A stretch of 64,000 bases of DNA from Zoroaster sp. YZ-2022 (lineage: Eukaryota; Echinodermata; Asteroidea; Forcipulatida; Zoroasteridae), in assembly GCA_029582265.1 (NCBI GenBank), contig CM055820.1, positions 17,504,485 to 17,568,484 on the forward strand, in the 5' to 3' direction. The notes under the pieces are model-generated. The model did no database searches and was not told the DNA's origin. It worked only from the letters and a program-made list of their open reading frames with translations. This document shows, piece after piece, positions 43,606-55,788 of this stretch (its first letter is position 1; each line of letters starts with the position of its first letter). The position numbers were made by a program, and so were the translations under genes.

Positions 43606-44160
43606 TTAATTAACAAAATAACCAGTAATGCAGTCCAGAAGATTTTTCCTGAACAATTCCAGACCCACTTGGGAAAGATGCACCCCATCATACCTGAACA
43701 AATGAAAAAGGGACCACTTAAATTGTAGGTGGTTTAAAACCGCCACCCCAATGCGGCGGCCGACTTTACGCGCCCATTTGTTGATGGAACGCCGTTTCAT
43801 TTCCATCTGCTTGTGAAAAAGCACCGAAAAAACACGCCCTAGGAAGGATGTCCGACCACACCAATTGAGCCCCCGGAAACTGAGCACAGCATTCCTCCAT
43901 AAAAATGCGCAAACTTTGCCGGATACAAAAAGCATCCAGAGGGACAAGGTCATTAGTCCCAATATGGACAATAATAAGCCCAGGGGGAGGCCCAGAAACG
44001 GCAAGCTCCGACAACAAACCAGTAAGATCGCTGAGCCGGGCCCCGCCTTTACCGTTCCATCGCACTAGGGGGTAACACTGAAGAGAATGCTGAGCACGGC
44101 GAATGATAGAATCCCCTACAATCCAAACGTCACCTGCCCAAATTAAAGCAAACAAAAACA
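43606..44160 (-). pseudogene. SGNH/GDSL hydrolase region of Ngaro element
   Basis: The reading frame opens right after a pyrimidine-rich stretch ending in CAG at about 44,131-44,133, and no ATG precedes it in frame. It encodes VWIVGDSIIRRA (block I GDS, catalytic Ser), GLIIVHIGTNDL (GTND block) and, after a frameshift near 43,810, RYDGVHLSQVGLELF (the Asp-His block). All hallmark SGNH residues are therefore present but split over two frames. Members of this domain family are esterases. The role in the element's cycle is not known to me. Confidence 0.8.
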
Positions 44161-44591
44161 AATTGTTACCTTTAACCCTGTGTGCATGCTAGTCATGCTA
44201 GTGCATGCTACCAATGCACGCAGTACACTGACTCATGGACTATTCCCTCCCGCTGGATTACCGAATCCGAGTCCTCGAAATTCTCGCAAAAAGCTACCTT
44301 GGCATTCATGGTACACACCCCTTTGTTTTACGCTACTAGAATTTCAACGACGCGACGCTAAGACGATGATTTTTTGAAGATTTTGTAAGAAAAGTTACGG
44401 AGATTGCATGTGCAAGATGGCTCCCATACAACGATAAAACCAAAATTACCCGGATGTAGGTCAGGGGTTAAAAGTTCTTGGATAAATTTGCATAAGTAAA
44501 CACAGACTCCGGGCGCAAAAATTAAATGCGCCGATAGCGATGTGGGAATAGGAAACCTGGGCCCAAAAATGCGCCAATAGCAAGCAAAAGG

Positions 44592-45515
44592 TTAAAGCCC
44601 TGGTAAAAAACAACGCGCTTCTGGGCGAATATAAGTCCGAACGGCATCCGAACGCCAGCGGCCCATGTTCTTAATGCCATCACAAGAAACCCCCAAATTA
44701 AACGCTGTTGTGGCTGCACCAATACGAAATGAATGCGCACTAAAACGTGCCCCACCTAAACCAGAAAAAGCCAATGCCTTCCTCAACACTGCATTAAATT
44801 GAAATCTAGTAAGAGCACTTCCATCAAAATGACAGAAAAATGGACTTGACAAGCAAAGGGGCCTCAGCGCAACAAAATCCGAAAAAGCCTTAACAGGGCA
44901 AATAAAAGTGTTATTGGACTGCACTAAACGAATGGCCTGAGGGGAACCGGATTTATCCGTCTTCGTAAAGCGGAAGTTAACAAGAACCGTAGCCGCAGGC
45001 GTACCCTTGTCATGGAATTGCACATCCGAAAACCCCAAAAGTGAATCCTGCCAATAGTTCCTCGAGTTGGCAGCAAATTCGCCTTAACGCATGAACCCAA
45101 AAAATGCACCTAACATAGCCGCCCGAAACAACACCACTTCAAATTGACTGATACAAACATGTGGGAGAACACCCAAAATATGTGATAAGACTGAGACCGA
45201 AATAGGCAATCGGTCATCCCCCAAAGTTCGGTCCCTGCGACACCCTTCCAACAATTTACCAACCAAGAAATCTTGAGTCGGATCAGGGAAACCCATTATC
45301 TTATAATGAAAACCCACACCAGAAACATAAGTCGCAATCGTAGCAGGGGCCAACCGTTTCAATGACAACCAAGCCACGAATTCCCGGATGTCATGCACCG
45401 AGGCCCCCAAATTGCAGTCAAACCGCCATTTCCGAAATTGACAAAACGCCTTCCACCCTGTTTGGTAGGTTTTTTGAGTATTAGCAGTAAAAGCTACTGA
45501 TAAGAGCCGTTCCAC
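44592..45515 (-). pseudogene. Tyrosine recombinase of Ngaro element, one in-frame stop
   Basis: A single frame runs from the Met at 45,515 to the stop at 44,592 except for one TAA at 45,084-45,086. The N-terminal part (AFTANTQKTYQTGWKAFCQF, AWLSLKRLAPATIATYVSGV) is the SAM-like DNA-binding domain. The catalytic part has the first Arg (GAFFGFMR just before the stop, GEFAAN just after), then HSFRIGAATTA (HxxR), then MGRWRSDAVRTYIRP with the nucleophile Tyr. The protein would insert the element by site-specific recombination. Only the nonsense codon visibly breaks it. Confidence 0.88.
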
Positions 45516-45523
45516 CTCACCTG

Positions 45524-47227
45524 TTAAAACATACTTAGTTGCACCGGGATTGGCGTCATGGTGGAATCCGCCCCCGGGGCCAACGCCCTGAAACGGTCGA
45601 CCTGAAACCGAGACAGTGAATCTGCAATGTCATTGTGCACCCCTGGAACATGAACAGCCTTAAACACAATATTGTGCATAAGGCAATGACACACAAAATT
45701 CCGAACCAACTGCATAATCTGATCACAACGTGAACTCTGATTATTGATAATATAAACCACAGCACTGTTATCTGTTCGAAAACGAACTTTCCGGTTTGCC
45801 AACAAATTACCCCAACAATGCACGGCAACAACTAATGGGTAGAATTCCAAAAAAGCAATGGATGGGGGGTTGTCCAAAAGTGCAGGGGGCCACCTGCCCT
45901 GGAACCATTTACCACCAAAGAAACCCCCGAAACCTATGCTTGCAGCAGCGTCAGTGAAAAGCTCGAGAACTCCATTGTCACATGACAAATTGTGCCGAAA
46001 TGGAGAAATACCGTTAAAATGGTCAAGAAATTCCAACCAAGTTAACAGGTCGAGTTTGGCCCCGGCCGAAATGCGGACCTTATAGTGCGACCGCCGCACT
46101 CCCCTGGTTAGTGCGATGAGACGCCTAGTGAACGCTCGCCCAGGCGCAATGGCCCGGCAAACAAAATTGAGAGACCCAATTAATGATTGAATCTCCTTTA
46201 GTGTTGCCTTTGCTTTGTGCAAGGTTGCTTGTATCTGACTGCGCAGAGCCTGAACTTTATCACGGGGCACCCGCACTTGCCCGTTAACGGAGTCAATTTC
46301 CAAACCCAGAAAAACTAAAGATTGACTGGGACTTGTGGTTTTTTCCACCGCAATCGGCACCCCCAAAGATGAACAGACCCCTTTAAATGACTGCAGGACG
46401 GAACCGCAGCATGGCGCCGAGGAACCCACAAATAAGAAATCATCCAGATAATGAGTAACAAGCCCCGATTGTGCAACCTGACGCACCTTAAAGTCAAGAA
46501 ACGTACTAAATGACTCAAAAAGCGAACAAGAAATAGAACAACCCATTGGCAAGCACTTGTCATAATAAAATTTTCCATTGAACTGAAAACCTAACAGCTC
46601 ATAATCAGAAGGGGCAACCGGAAGTAACCGGAAGGCCGACTTGATATCCGATTTTGCCATCCAGGCCCCAGGACCCGCCCCCATAACCCGCCCCCGCCCC
46701 CATAACCATGTCCACTGCCTTATCAAATGATGCGTAATGAACTATGCACTTGTCCTTATCAATAAAATCATTAATAGAAACACCACATGGAAATGACAAA
46801 TGATGAATTAACCGAAAGGAGTTCGGTTCATGCTTCGGAACTAAACCAATCGGTGAACATTGCAAATTTGGAAAAGGGGGGGCATCGAAAGGCCCTGCCA
46901 TCCTACCCAAACCAATTTCTTTATTTAACTTCTCCACCACCACCAAGGACGCTGTGCAGCCGAGGGAAGGCAAACAGACATGCGGGCCACGCGCGGCCCT
47001 TCAAAACCAATTTTAAAACCCTGCGAAAAACCCTCAAGGAGAAGAGCAGCAGCCCGTTTGTCTGGATATTGAAAAAGCCAACGTCGCAGAACATCGACCT
47101 TAATTGGCGTGGGGGCCACGAAAAGACCCGTGAGCTTGCTGCGCATGCACAGCCCCCCCTTGGTCGCCGCCCTTTGCAACCCGGGATACTGGCTGCATTG
47201 CTGTTGGACCGCCTTGTGGCTGCACAC
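45524..47227 (-). pseudogene. Reverse transcriptase/RNase H of Ngaro element, two frameshifts
   Basis: The N-terminal part (TPIKVDVLRRWLFQYPDK) is in one frame, LNKEIGLGRMAGPFDAPPF and SPIGLVPKHEPNSFRLIHHL are in a second, and the main 400-codon ORF (45,524-46,726) is in the first again. The shift near 46,690 lies in a duplicated GGGGGCGGGTTATG tract. In the main ORF SDIKSAF is at residues 26-32, LPMGCSISCSLF at 59-70 and the polymerase YLDD at 93-96. RNase H follows, with FTDAAAS (257-263), Glu 294 in FLEFYP, RTDNSAV (317-323) and HNDIADSLSR (364-373), giving the D-E-D-D set. Confidence 0.92.
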
Positions 47228-48499
47228 GCCTTGAGCTTGGGGGCGAGAAATTACGCACAGCAGACATGGCAGACTGCTCTGATTTAGCTCTAAAGTTAGT
47301 GTTAACCCTACAATTGGTTAATCCATGGCCGTGGAGGGCGCATCGTTTGCACCTATGCGCAAACTTACAAAATTGCCAACGGCACCCTTTCTCCGTGTTG
47401 TAGGCAAAGCAAACATGGGATTTATAACCGGAAGTGTTACTAGTGTAATTGTTACCATGGTTACTAGCCCTACCAGAAAACCCCCCAACATTCATGTCCT
47501 GCCTGACACTGGCGGGAGCTATAACCGATGCGGCAGCGACAGTCACCCACAATTCGACATCCAACTCTGCCCAAGAACGAGCCGGATTGGCTTCTTGGCG
47601 CAGACGAAACTGCTCATCATAGGAACGCCAACCGAGCCCCGGGAATTGTACAGATGCCATCCTGACCGTTTCAGCATACTTCAGGAGCTCTGCACAGCGG
47701 CCCGGGTGGCGCACCGTGAACATGCGCATCCAATGTACTACAACCATACACTGGTGGTAGGGGGGGATGGCCCACTGAAAGATGAACTTGAAGTGGAAAA
47801 CGGAACGCTGAGCCCAAGATTCCGCCCAAACTGACCGACGGGGGATAAGACCGTTGATGGGTCGGCCGACTGTGCGGTGACCTGCGCTGCCGGTGCGGCT
47901 TGACAAAAAACCGACCCATTATTATTAATATTATGAGACTGCCCAACACCCCCACTGACATTACAAGGGCCCAAAACCCCTACATGCCCTACGCTAGCAC
48001 TAGTACTAGGCCTATTAACAGTCCCTGCCGATGCAGTCGAATTGACTGGTGGCATAACGTTACCCCCCGCCATCGATGTTCTGAAAAGAACAGGTTGTGG
48101 CAAGATGCCGGACTCACCCACAACGGATGGGATGGGTAGTGGACCACCGTGTGTCGGCATGGTCGGTGGTAATTGTTGTAGGCCTACATGTAGGCCCAAG
48201 CCTCCCGTGTCGCTCCTTGCCTCTGCCAAAGTGTCCGGCTCTGGACGTCCCGCAGTACCTGCGTCCCCTGCAGCGGCATCGGAGAAAGAAGAAACCAGGA
48301 CCGGGTTGTCACTCAGTGCTGCAGGCCTCGTCACCGTACATGCCGTAGCTGCCAATGCCGCCCTGAGCCGCCGTGTGGGCCGCCGACCTTGACCTCTGGC
48401 GCCCCCTCGTCCCCGACCTCTGCCGGGCACTACCTGCAACACCGCTGGTCCGTTCGGCGACTCGAACCGAGCTGGACGACGAATCTGCCACTTAGGCAT
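47100..48499 (-). pseudogene. Gag-like ORF of Ngaro element, frameshifted
   Basis: The first 253-codon frame (48,499 down to 47,738) is Pro/Ser/Gly-rich with an Arg/Gly tract (GRGRGRGGARGQGRR). The conserved part continues in a second frame, with ELLKYAETVRMASVQFPGLG, WRSYDEQFRLRQEANPARSW and ELW typical of Ngaro gag regions. Then come two zinc motifs, a CCCH type (C-x8-C-x4-C-x3-H) and a CCHC knuckle (C-x2-C-x4-H-x4-C). These would bind nucleic acid in the ribonucleoprotein particle. The frame change lies near 47,740-47,770. Confidence 0.82.
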
Positions 48500-48599
48500 T
48501 ATTAACGTGTCCCGCAGTACAAAGTTAACAGGGGTTTGGCCTGTCCACCGAGAGAGGAAAACTTGACGTCCGAATAGGCCTAGGCCTAACTTGAATCAA

Positions 48600-49977
48600 A
48601 AAGTCAGATCAGCGTGATCAGATGAATAACCAAAAATTAATCTGCTTGCGGAGTCCAATGGCGAAGAACAAAAGTTAAAACGTTACAAGATAAAATCCTC
48701 AAAGTCAGACGACAATTCCACTGCACAGATAAACTGTGACGCTGCCCTCAATTTATGAAGACACGCAGGATGATAATTATGTTAAATAAGATTGTATGAC
48801 ATGTATTATGTCATGTATTTGATGTGATGAAAAACCGGTAACAAAATTGATGATCCCGTCTAATGGAAAGCTGCAACGAAAATGAAATTCACAACTTGGC
48901 GCCCGATCACAAAGTTTTCCCTGAACATTTTTTGGGCAGCCTAATTGGTTGAAGCTGACCACCATAGCGATAAAAGCAAAGCGCTGGCCACTCCTGAAAG
49001 AGCCCGCGACCCGAATTGGGCAGCTTGCCAAATCCCCAGCCTGGCCAGAGCAAGCCCTGTTCAGCTTACGCAAGACCTGGAACCGTAATTTGCATAAAGC
49101 GGCCCCCAGATACAAACGGAACGCAAGTGATGGGAGGGCGCCCTATTGATGTGTATGGCCAAGTATAATGCATTCAATCGTGAAGGCGATAAAATGAATT
49201 ATATCCTTTTATTAAAGCAAAAACATAGACTCTGAAGTGAGATTTGGCACAAATTAGTTGTCAAAAGCTTGGGTAACGGTAATTAAGTATCCAAGTAAGT
49301 TAAGGAATGGACCCACAATTAACTCATTAAAAAATACTGGAAAACCATGTTCCTCATGATTATTTTGAGAAATGTGCTCTTTTAATGATTTCCTTTCCTC
49401 GAGTAAATTAGCAGTGCTCCAATGAAAAGGAACATTTTTAGAGGTACAATGTAGCAGTTAAAACACTGGAAATACGTCTTTAATATTTTATAAATATTTT
49501 ATAAACTATTTTATAAATATCACAGCATTCACTTAGTGCATGGTGTGCTTCAATACATGTAGCTTCATTATATATATCGCCTTGTTGCATGTTGTTTGGC
49601 TTTCCCTGAGCTTTAGAAAAATTCATCGGTTTATTATATTTATTTAACCTGGAATGCCCCCCCACCCTCCTCAGATTCCTCAAGTCACAAATTTTTGCAT
49701 GTAGAATATTGGGCTGATTCCAATTTTGTAAAACTCATCCATTTTTAATGTCTAGTGTACATTCTTGGAGTCTAAATGCACATTAGTTTTCATCACATTC
49801 AAGGATCAGTCCAGAGTTACAGCATTTGACATTGTCATAATTATAACCGTGGCAAGTGCTCATTGCACATTTTTCCTTCTATACCGACTGGGGGACATTG
49901 GCCATTGTACACTTTGGCTATTATTCACAAGCTTTTGAAAAGTACTTTTTGTGTCAAAGTTTTGACATGAATTATGG
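48600..49977. other. 5' flank of Ngaro element and non-coding DNA
   Basis: 48,500-49,150 is still G+C-rich and probably includes the element's 5' terminal repeat. No matching copy was delimited at the other end. The rest is AT-rich with no recognised exon. Confidence 0.4.
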
Positions 49978-50260
49978 TCGATTTAAGTGGCATTATGTGC
50001 TACATACATGTATGAAGATCCTTTGGAGTTACATGTATATTAATTCCCCTGTTTAAAAAAAAATAAATAAATAAATAAATTAAAAACATCAGACCAACTT
50101 GTGCGTTCAAAATATGATTTAAGTGGCATTATGTGCTACATACATGTATGAAGATCCTTTGGAGTTACATGTATATTAATTCCCCTGTTTAAAAAAAAAA
50201 AAAAAAAAAAAAAAATTAAAAACATCAGACCAACTTGTGCGTTCAAAATATGAATGAAGT
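49978..50260. repeat. ~138-bp tandem duplication with A-rich tracts
   Basis: GATTTAAGTGGCATTATGTG through CCCCTGTTTAAAAAAAA and CATCAGACCAACTTGTGCGT occurs twice (from 49,978 and 50,116). The A tracts differ in length (AAATAAATAAAT against a pure A run). Confidence 0.9.
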
Positions 50261-51200
50261 GGAATTTAGCAGTATTCATGATACAGATGCATTAAAAAAT
50301 AATACAAAAATCCTGTATACATACATGTAGAACCTGGCATGATTGCGAGTGAAAGTAACATCTAACATGCATTTTTAAATTTTGAAAGTGTTGAAAAAGC
50401 TTTTTTTGGTGAGTCTCATGAAAGACTATACAATTGTGAAAATAACAGCTGCAACAATACATGTATGTGAACTTGTTTGTTAATTAGCCTTAAATAGCTT
50501 AAAAATCATGTTAAATCCCTGTTTTTCTTTCTTTTTTCCCCCATTCTGGCTCTGCTCTACCTCCTCTCCTTCTTCTCCACACTCCATCTGCCCCATGCTT
50601 CTTTGTTGCATCTACTGTATAGCACACACCGGCCATCTATAAGGAAAGGCACATTAATGGCAGGGGTGGGGCTGGGGCCGGGGCCGATGTACCGCACAGT
50701 GTTGTGCACACTTGAGATATTTGGGGGAACCCTGGATCAGCCTCACGAAATCAAGAATAGCAGGATATCGCTCAGCTCCTGAATGTAAAAACTAAAATTG
50801 ACAAATAACTACTGGGCTGCAATGGATGATGATGGTTTTGGGGGAAGATTGTGACTAACATGCACTGCTCCTGATGTTGTACCCTCACTAAAAGCTGACT
50901 ACCCTGATGATGAGTTTGGAATGCTCAGACTTCCTTGCGACCATAAAGATGTGATTTCTGGTTCTTTTCCTTCCTTCGTTGATAAATTCCTTCTTTTTTT
51001 TTGGTGGAGTTTAACTGATTTTTTTATAAATCTGCATGGCTCTATGCAAGAAGATATAATAGTGTACAATATTCACTGGTAGTTTTTGTGTACATATACA
51101 TTCAGTAAATTTTACTGTCATATTTTATATTAGTATAAATCTTATTATGTTCACAGGAAGTCTTTCTATATATCTGAAACTTGGATTGTAACATTGATTA
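50261..51200. other. Non-coding DNA, no assigned feature
   Basis: No exon, paired terminal repeat or RNA gene was recognised. Confidence 0.5.
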
Positions 51201-51467
51201 GCCCTAACCCCCTAGGTGTTCTGGCTAGGAACCTTCCTGAATCCTCCAAAATCCATCAGTGCACTTTTGGAAACATGCCCTTATCTTCAAAATGCACCAT
51301 GCATTTTCATTGATCTTTCATATTTAGCACTTATGGCTTGTACTTCTTGCCAGGTAGTAATTTTGCCCCATTTGAAGAGGTGAAAGTACCAGTTTCCAAC
51401 AGTGCTGAATTTTTCCCAAAAATTCCCTCTTGGAGGATTTTGCAGGATTTGGGGTGGCTAGGGTTAA
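51201..51467. mobile_element. TTAA MITE, family G, inverted copy
   Basis: The ends are TTAGCCCTAACCCCCTAG (TTAG in place of TTAA) and GGTGGCTAGGGTTAA. The interior is the reverse complement of 27,442-27,705. Confidence 0.8.
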
Positions 51468-53792
51468 AGTTCAATAACTGTGAAAATGTAGATTTTCCCA
51501 TATAAATGGTGTTTAAATAATTGAGTTTATTTGTGGATAACATTTATCTAAGGAAAGGACTTCAATAGTTGTGAAGAAAACATTTGTTCCCCTCAGGAAC
51601 ATTCAGCATTGTCTAAGACATGGAATACATGCACGTTTAAAGCAGCCAGTGAGATTTAACCTGATATAAAAATGCATACCCGGTGTAACTTAAGGGCACA
51701 CTGCCAGAGGGATTGGAGTACCAAAAAAACCATCTGGCAATTTAATATGCATGTAGATATAAATGGGGGTGGGGAAACCTTCCCCCTACCCCCCTTCCTG
51801 GATCTGCATATGAATTCAGCACTGCAGCTCAAGTTTATTACTGAAGGTGTACACTGATGATGCAGTATGTTTGTCAGTTCTTTGGATTTATGGACAGAAA
51901 AGTTTGCCAATGGTTGTACTGACCACATGACCAATATTTTCTATATTTCATTTTATACTTGAATCACCTTCTTCCCGATGAACATCGGACAAGGTTGGAA
52001 TGTTGGAAATGGCTGGTACAATACTACACTTTGATGAACATTGCTCAGAGTGTGACATTAAGAAAATTACACTGCCCAAAACCAATTTACATGTAGTTGC
52101 CCACAAAATATACAAAAACTTGGTTCTATTTTTTTGGTTATTTGGCTAGCTCAAACTGGCTACACATCTATGATATTCATTAATACATGTTTGTTTTTTG
52201 TTATCTTTAGAATCCAAGAGGTTGAGCTCATATTTTATAAGTACAATTTATCTCTTTAACCTAGTGAAATAGTAGTTATTGGCCTTACGTTTCGAACGTA
52301 GCAGATTTTGTTCTAAAAGGTAAAATGGACGATGTACAAACACAAGAATTTCATCATTCTATAAACACAAGAGTGAGCAGAAGTTAGAACACAAAAGAAG
52401 AAAGTATAAAAAAAAAAGCAGTCACGTACTGGTCCTGAGACTGCCGGGACAAAAGAGGGATTACACATTAGTGTTTGATTTGAAAAGAACAGATTGAGGT
52501 TGCTTGATGGGCACCCATCATGAGTTCACTTGGTTTTTCCAATTGATTATTATTATTTTTTTTTGGTTTCGCCCAGTGCAACGAGGCACTGGTGCTCATG
52601 TATGTGCTAGTGTTATGGATCAACATGATGAGGTACAAATTGTATTACTATCATTACATAAATACATAGTGTGTGAACCTTTTGATAAAATTAAATGTTG
52701 ATTATAAATGCATCACTTTTTTTTACTATGTTGATCTGAACATGTTTTGATAGAAAATAACATTTGACATTCAGGGATTTTTACTACGGGCAAGCAACTC
52801 TTTTGTGGATCTGCGGGAAAACTGGAAAAAAAAAAACATTTAAAAAAATAAAATAATTATTAACAATATTATTTTTCAACATGCTCAGAATACACCAAAG
52901 AACATGTACATGAACAATGCAATCATTTGTAGGTCCCTCCAACACCATACGCTGTATGGACTCTTTTTGGTACTTTGCACTCGGTCTAAAACCGAATATT
53001 TTCAGCTTTGTGTTTTATAAATTGGTCATTTCAATGCTTGATGATACTATTTGAGTCTTCTCACACTGCAGCCATCTTTGTCTAATTCCCTGAAGACAAG
53101 ACAATCATAGCACTGAACGGCCAATCCTACCACATTACTTGAACTAAGGTGACAGACTAATTTTGTGTCGAGGGCCTGTCTATTTATGAATATTCAGTAA
53201 TTGTATAGAGCAAAGAAGGAATTCCTAAATACCGAGCCAGTTTTATCTTGTTAATGTTTGCCAATATTTGAAACAATTACCATTTGAACAAATTGTATTT
53301 CTCTCAGGTCAGGTTTTATGGATGTTTGTTATAATTCTGATTTTGTATGATCAGTAACTTTTTCAGATTAATGTAAAAGGAAAGGTACAACATTGGTATT
53401 CAGAAATTTATGTTCATTTCAACTTTCCAGCTTTCAGGGAAAATAGAACAACTTGTGAAAGCTTCATCACAACAGTTGCTCAAGTTTTTTGGGGAAAAAC
53501 CAACACGTTTTAAGTGTTTTTTTTATTTTTAATAACGGTTGGAAGACGGCAACTTTTGTAAATTTGATATAACATTTACATTTTTTTCTAAGATGAAAAA
53601 ACTTCCAAAGGAATAATTTGCAGTGATACTTTTACAAACTTTTCTAGTCAGTTGCTCTTCTGGTTATTTGATTCATACAATACATGTAGCTTGTTAATTG
53701 TATCATCTGGAATGCCAATGTTATACTTTCCTTGTAAAATATTGCCTTTAATTGTTAAAATTCTGAGAATTCGATCTGAAACTTACTGTGTA
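51468..53792. other. Non-coding DNA, no assigned feature
   Basis: No recognisable exon. GCAGCCATCTTTGTCTAATTCCC (about 53,069) resembles GCGGCCATCTTTGTCTTGTTCCC at about 39,147, so a decayed dispersed repeat is likely. Confidence 0.45.
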
Positions 53793-54424
53793 TTAACCCA
53801 AACTCCCTAGGCCTATTTGCTTACACATAACCTGAATCCTTCCTAACTCCCTAGGCCTATTTGCTTACACATAACCTGAATCCTTCCTAACTCCCTAGGC
53901 CCATTTGCTTACACATAACCTGAATCCTCCCTACCTCCCTAGGCCCATTTGCTTACACATAACCTGAATCCTTCCTAACTCCCTAGGCCCATTTGCTTAC
54001 ACATAACCTGAATCCTTCCTAACTCCCTAGGCCCATTTGCTTACACATAACCTGAATCCTTCCTAACTCCCTAGGCCCATTTGCTTACACATAACTTGAA
54101 TCCTCCAAAATCCTTCAGTAGTAAAGCAAGCACATGACATGTATGCACACGTAGTGTTTCTAATCTGTGATACATGTACATGGCCAGGGACCCTCCCTGC
54201 ATGCATGGAGCAATAAACAGTGTCCACTGACCCAAGCACTGACCTTGCAATCACTACAACAAACATGGATGTACATGTACCATGGAAAGGCAAGTATGCC
54301 TAATAACCTCAATCCTCCAAAATCCTTCACTTTAGCAAAGAGCATGTAGCATGTAACCTCAATCCTTCAAAATCCTTCACTTTAGCAAAGAGGATTTGGG
54401 AGGATTTGGGAAGGTTAGGGTTAA
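53793..54424. mobile_element. TTAA MITE, family D relative, carrying an internal minisatellite
   Basis: The ends are TTAACCCAAACTCCCTAG and AAGGTTAGGGTTAA. The interior matches 35,943-36,455, but its left terminal segment has been amplified into a 44-bp tandem array (53,801-54,108). Confidence 0.8.
53801..54108. repeat. 44-bp minisatellite, 7 copies
   Basis: The unit has CCTAACTCCCTAGGCC, ATTTGCTTACACATAACC and TGAATCCTT, and is nearly identical across seven copies. It corresponds to the terminus of the host MITE. Confidence 0.95.
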
Positions 54425-54957
54425 ACAAGCTTCTGTGGAGAATTGTCTTAAATGCAAATGCTAATTAATGCAAATTTATACGTAACTGTAATTTCCCAAG
54501 TGTATTAAAGGTTCAGATTCCTGAAGTAGAAAAACAAAAAGTAATTAAAATTGTAAAAACAGAACACGTTCCCGTGCCCATTCATGAAATTTATAAAAGA
54601 ATTCAAGTTCTACTTGTATTTTATTTTGAACATACATATATGCTTATATTAAGTGTACATGTAATAAAATTATATCATGTTAGAATTATAATTTGTTTTC
54701 AGTAATTTTTGAATGTTTACCAACCTGAATTCCGATACACTTCTCACCATTTGCATGGTGGTTGTGGTTGTGGTTGTTGCTGTTTTTTGTTTTTTTTGGA
54801 GTGAAATTGTGTATTTTGGAGTGCTTGGTTTGATGTGAAACAGAGAATGTGTTGTACACATTAAGTTAGTTTTAAAAACTTGACAACTCCATTTTCATTT
54901 ACTATATTATGTTATCAGTCTGAAAAAAATAATATCTTTATCCTGCCTCTTTTGTCA
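54425..54957. other. Non-coding DNA, no assigned feature
   Basis: AT-rich with no recognised structure. Confidence 0.5.
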
Positions 54958-55047
54958 TTAACCCTAACTCCCTATGCATTGTTAGTGAACAATAAAAATC
55001 CTTCAAAATCCTCCAACTGCCTTTGTTGTCTAGGGAGTTAGGGTTAA
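54958..55047. mobile_element. TTAA MITE, family D, complete (90 bp)
   Basis: The ends TTAACCCTAACTCCCTATG and CTAGGGAGTTAGGGTTAA are perfect inverted repeats over about 17 bp. It shares its right TTAA with the next element. Confidence 0.85.
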
Positions 55048-55256
55048 AGGGGCAGTATCGTCACGATCGACAGGGCATGGAATCGGAATGCTAGTTTTAG
55101 ATTAACTCGGTGATTGAAAGTAATACCCCACATGGTACCATTGCTGCTGCATAAATGAGCCAGTAATTTTCAGTCACTGTGTTAATCTTAAACTAGAACA
55201 TCGATTCTATGTCCTGTCAAAAGTCTGCTCTGATCGTGACGATACTGCCCCTTTAA
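55044..55256. mobile_element. TTAA MITE, family C
   Basis: The ends TTAAAGGGGCAGTATCGTCA and TGACGATACTGCCCCTTTAA are perfect inverted repeats. It is among the best-preserved copies of the family. Confidence 0.85.
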
Positions 55257-55627
55257 GGACTGGGTTTATTACTAAGTTATAACTTTCTTTCTTAAGAAAA
55301 TATATTTGTTATATTTATAAAGCATCCTGTATACTGTAACATCTGGTTCTTTACCAAAATATTTGTTTTGTTCTAAGAAAATATATTTCTTGTATTTATA
55401 AGGCATGATGTATACTTTTTCAGATAAACACTATTTTTAAGAGCCGTCTGCGTGGAACATACATGTACCATCCCAAAATTTTGAATTGCTCAAAGGTGAT
55501 TGGTCAATTCTGTCATCTTTAGTAATATTTCTTATTAAAAAAAAATCGACAATTTAGACCAGAAAAATACCAGTGCCCAATGCAATGTATGCTGGTCTAC
55601 CTAATGATCAAAATACTGCAAAAGTGG
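55257..55627. other. Non-coding DNA, no assigned feature
   Basis: A GAAAATATATTTSTT segment occurs twice (about 55,297 and 55,377), indicating a small local duplication. Nothing else was recognised. Confidence 0.5.
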
Positions 55628-55788
55628 CTTAATTTGATAGAACTGCTTAGTAGAAAAAAATGCTTAACAGCAAATTTCCTTGGTTACCAGCCAAACTTTC
55701 ATTAAAAATGTATGTATTTTTGCTTGTAGTCTGTTTTAGCAAATTTCCCTGCTAAGCAGGTCAGTGAAATTGGCCCCAGACCTGTCCT
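55628..55788. mobile_element. MITE, second copy of the 16,347 family
   Basis: It shares CTTGGTTACCAGCCAAACTT, GTCTGTTTTAGCAAA and the terminal GTGAAATTGGCCCCA with 16,347-16,556. The left end is diverged. Confidence 0.7.

Larger units (their letters stand above)
43500..48600 (-). mobile_element. Ngaro-type tyrosine-recombinase retrotransposon, decayed
   Basis: Read on the minus strand the order is gag-like ORF, reverse transcriptase plus RNase H, tyrosine recombinase, SGNH hydrolase. There is no integrase or protease. A tyrosine recombinase in place of an integrase defines the DIRS order, and an SGNH hydrolase ORF after the recombinase is known from Ngaro elements. The copy carries at least four frameshifts and one in-frame stop, so it is not autonomous. 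Expected split direct repeats (A1...B1A2B2) could not be delimited by eye, so the boundaries are approximate. Base composition is more G+C-rich than the surroundings. Evidence for a recent arrival is lacking. Confidence 0.88.

Noticed and set aside
43500..48600. LTR retrotransposon or endogenous retrovirus
   Set aside because: No integrase, protease or envelope region. The tyrosine recombinase HxxR...Y motifs and the SGNH domain place it in the Ngaro/DIRS group.
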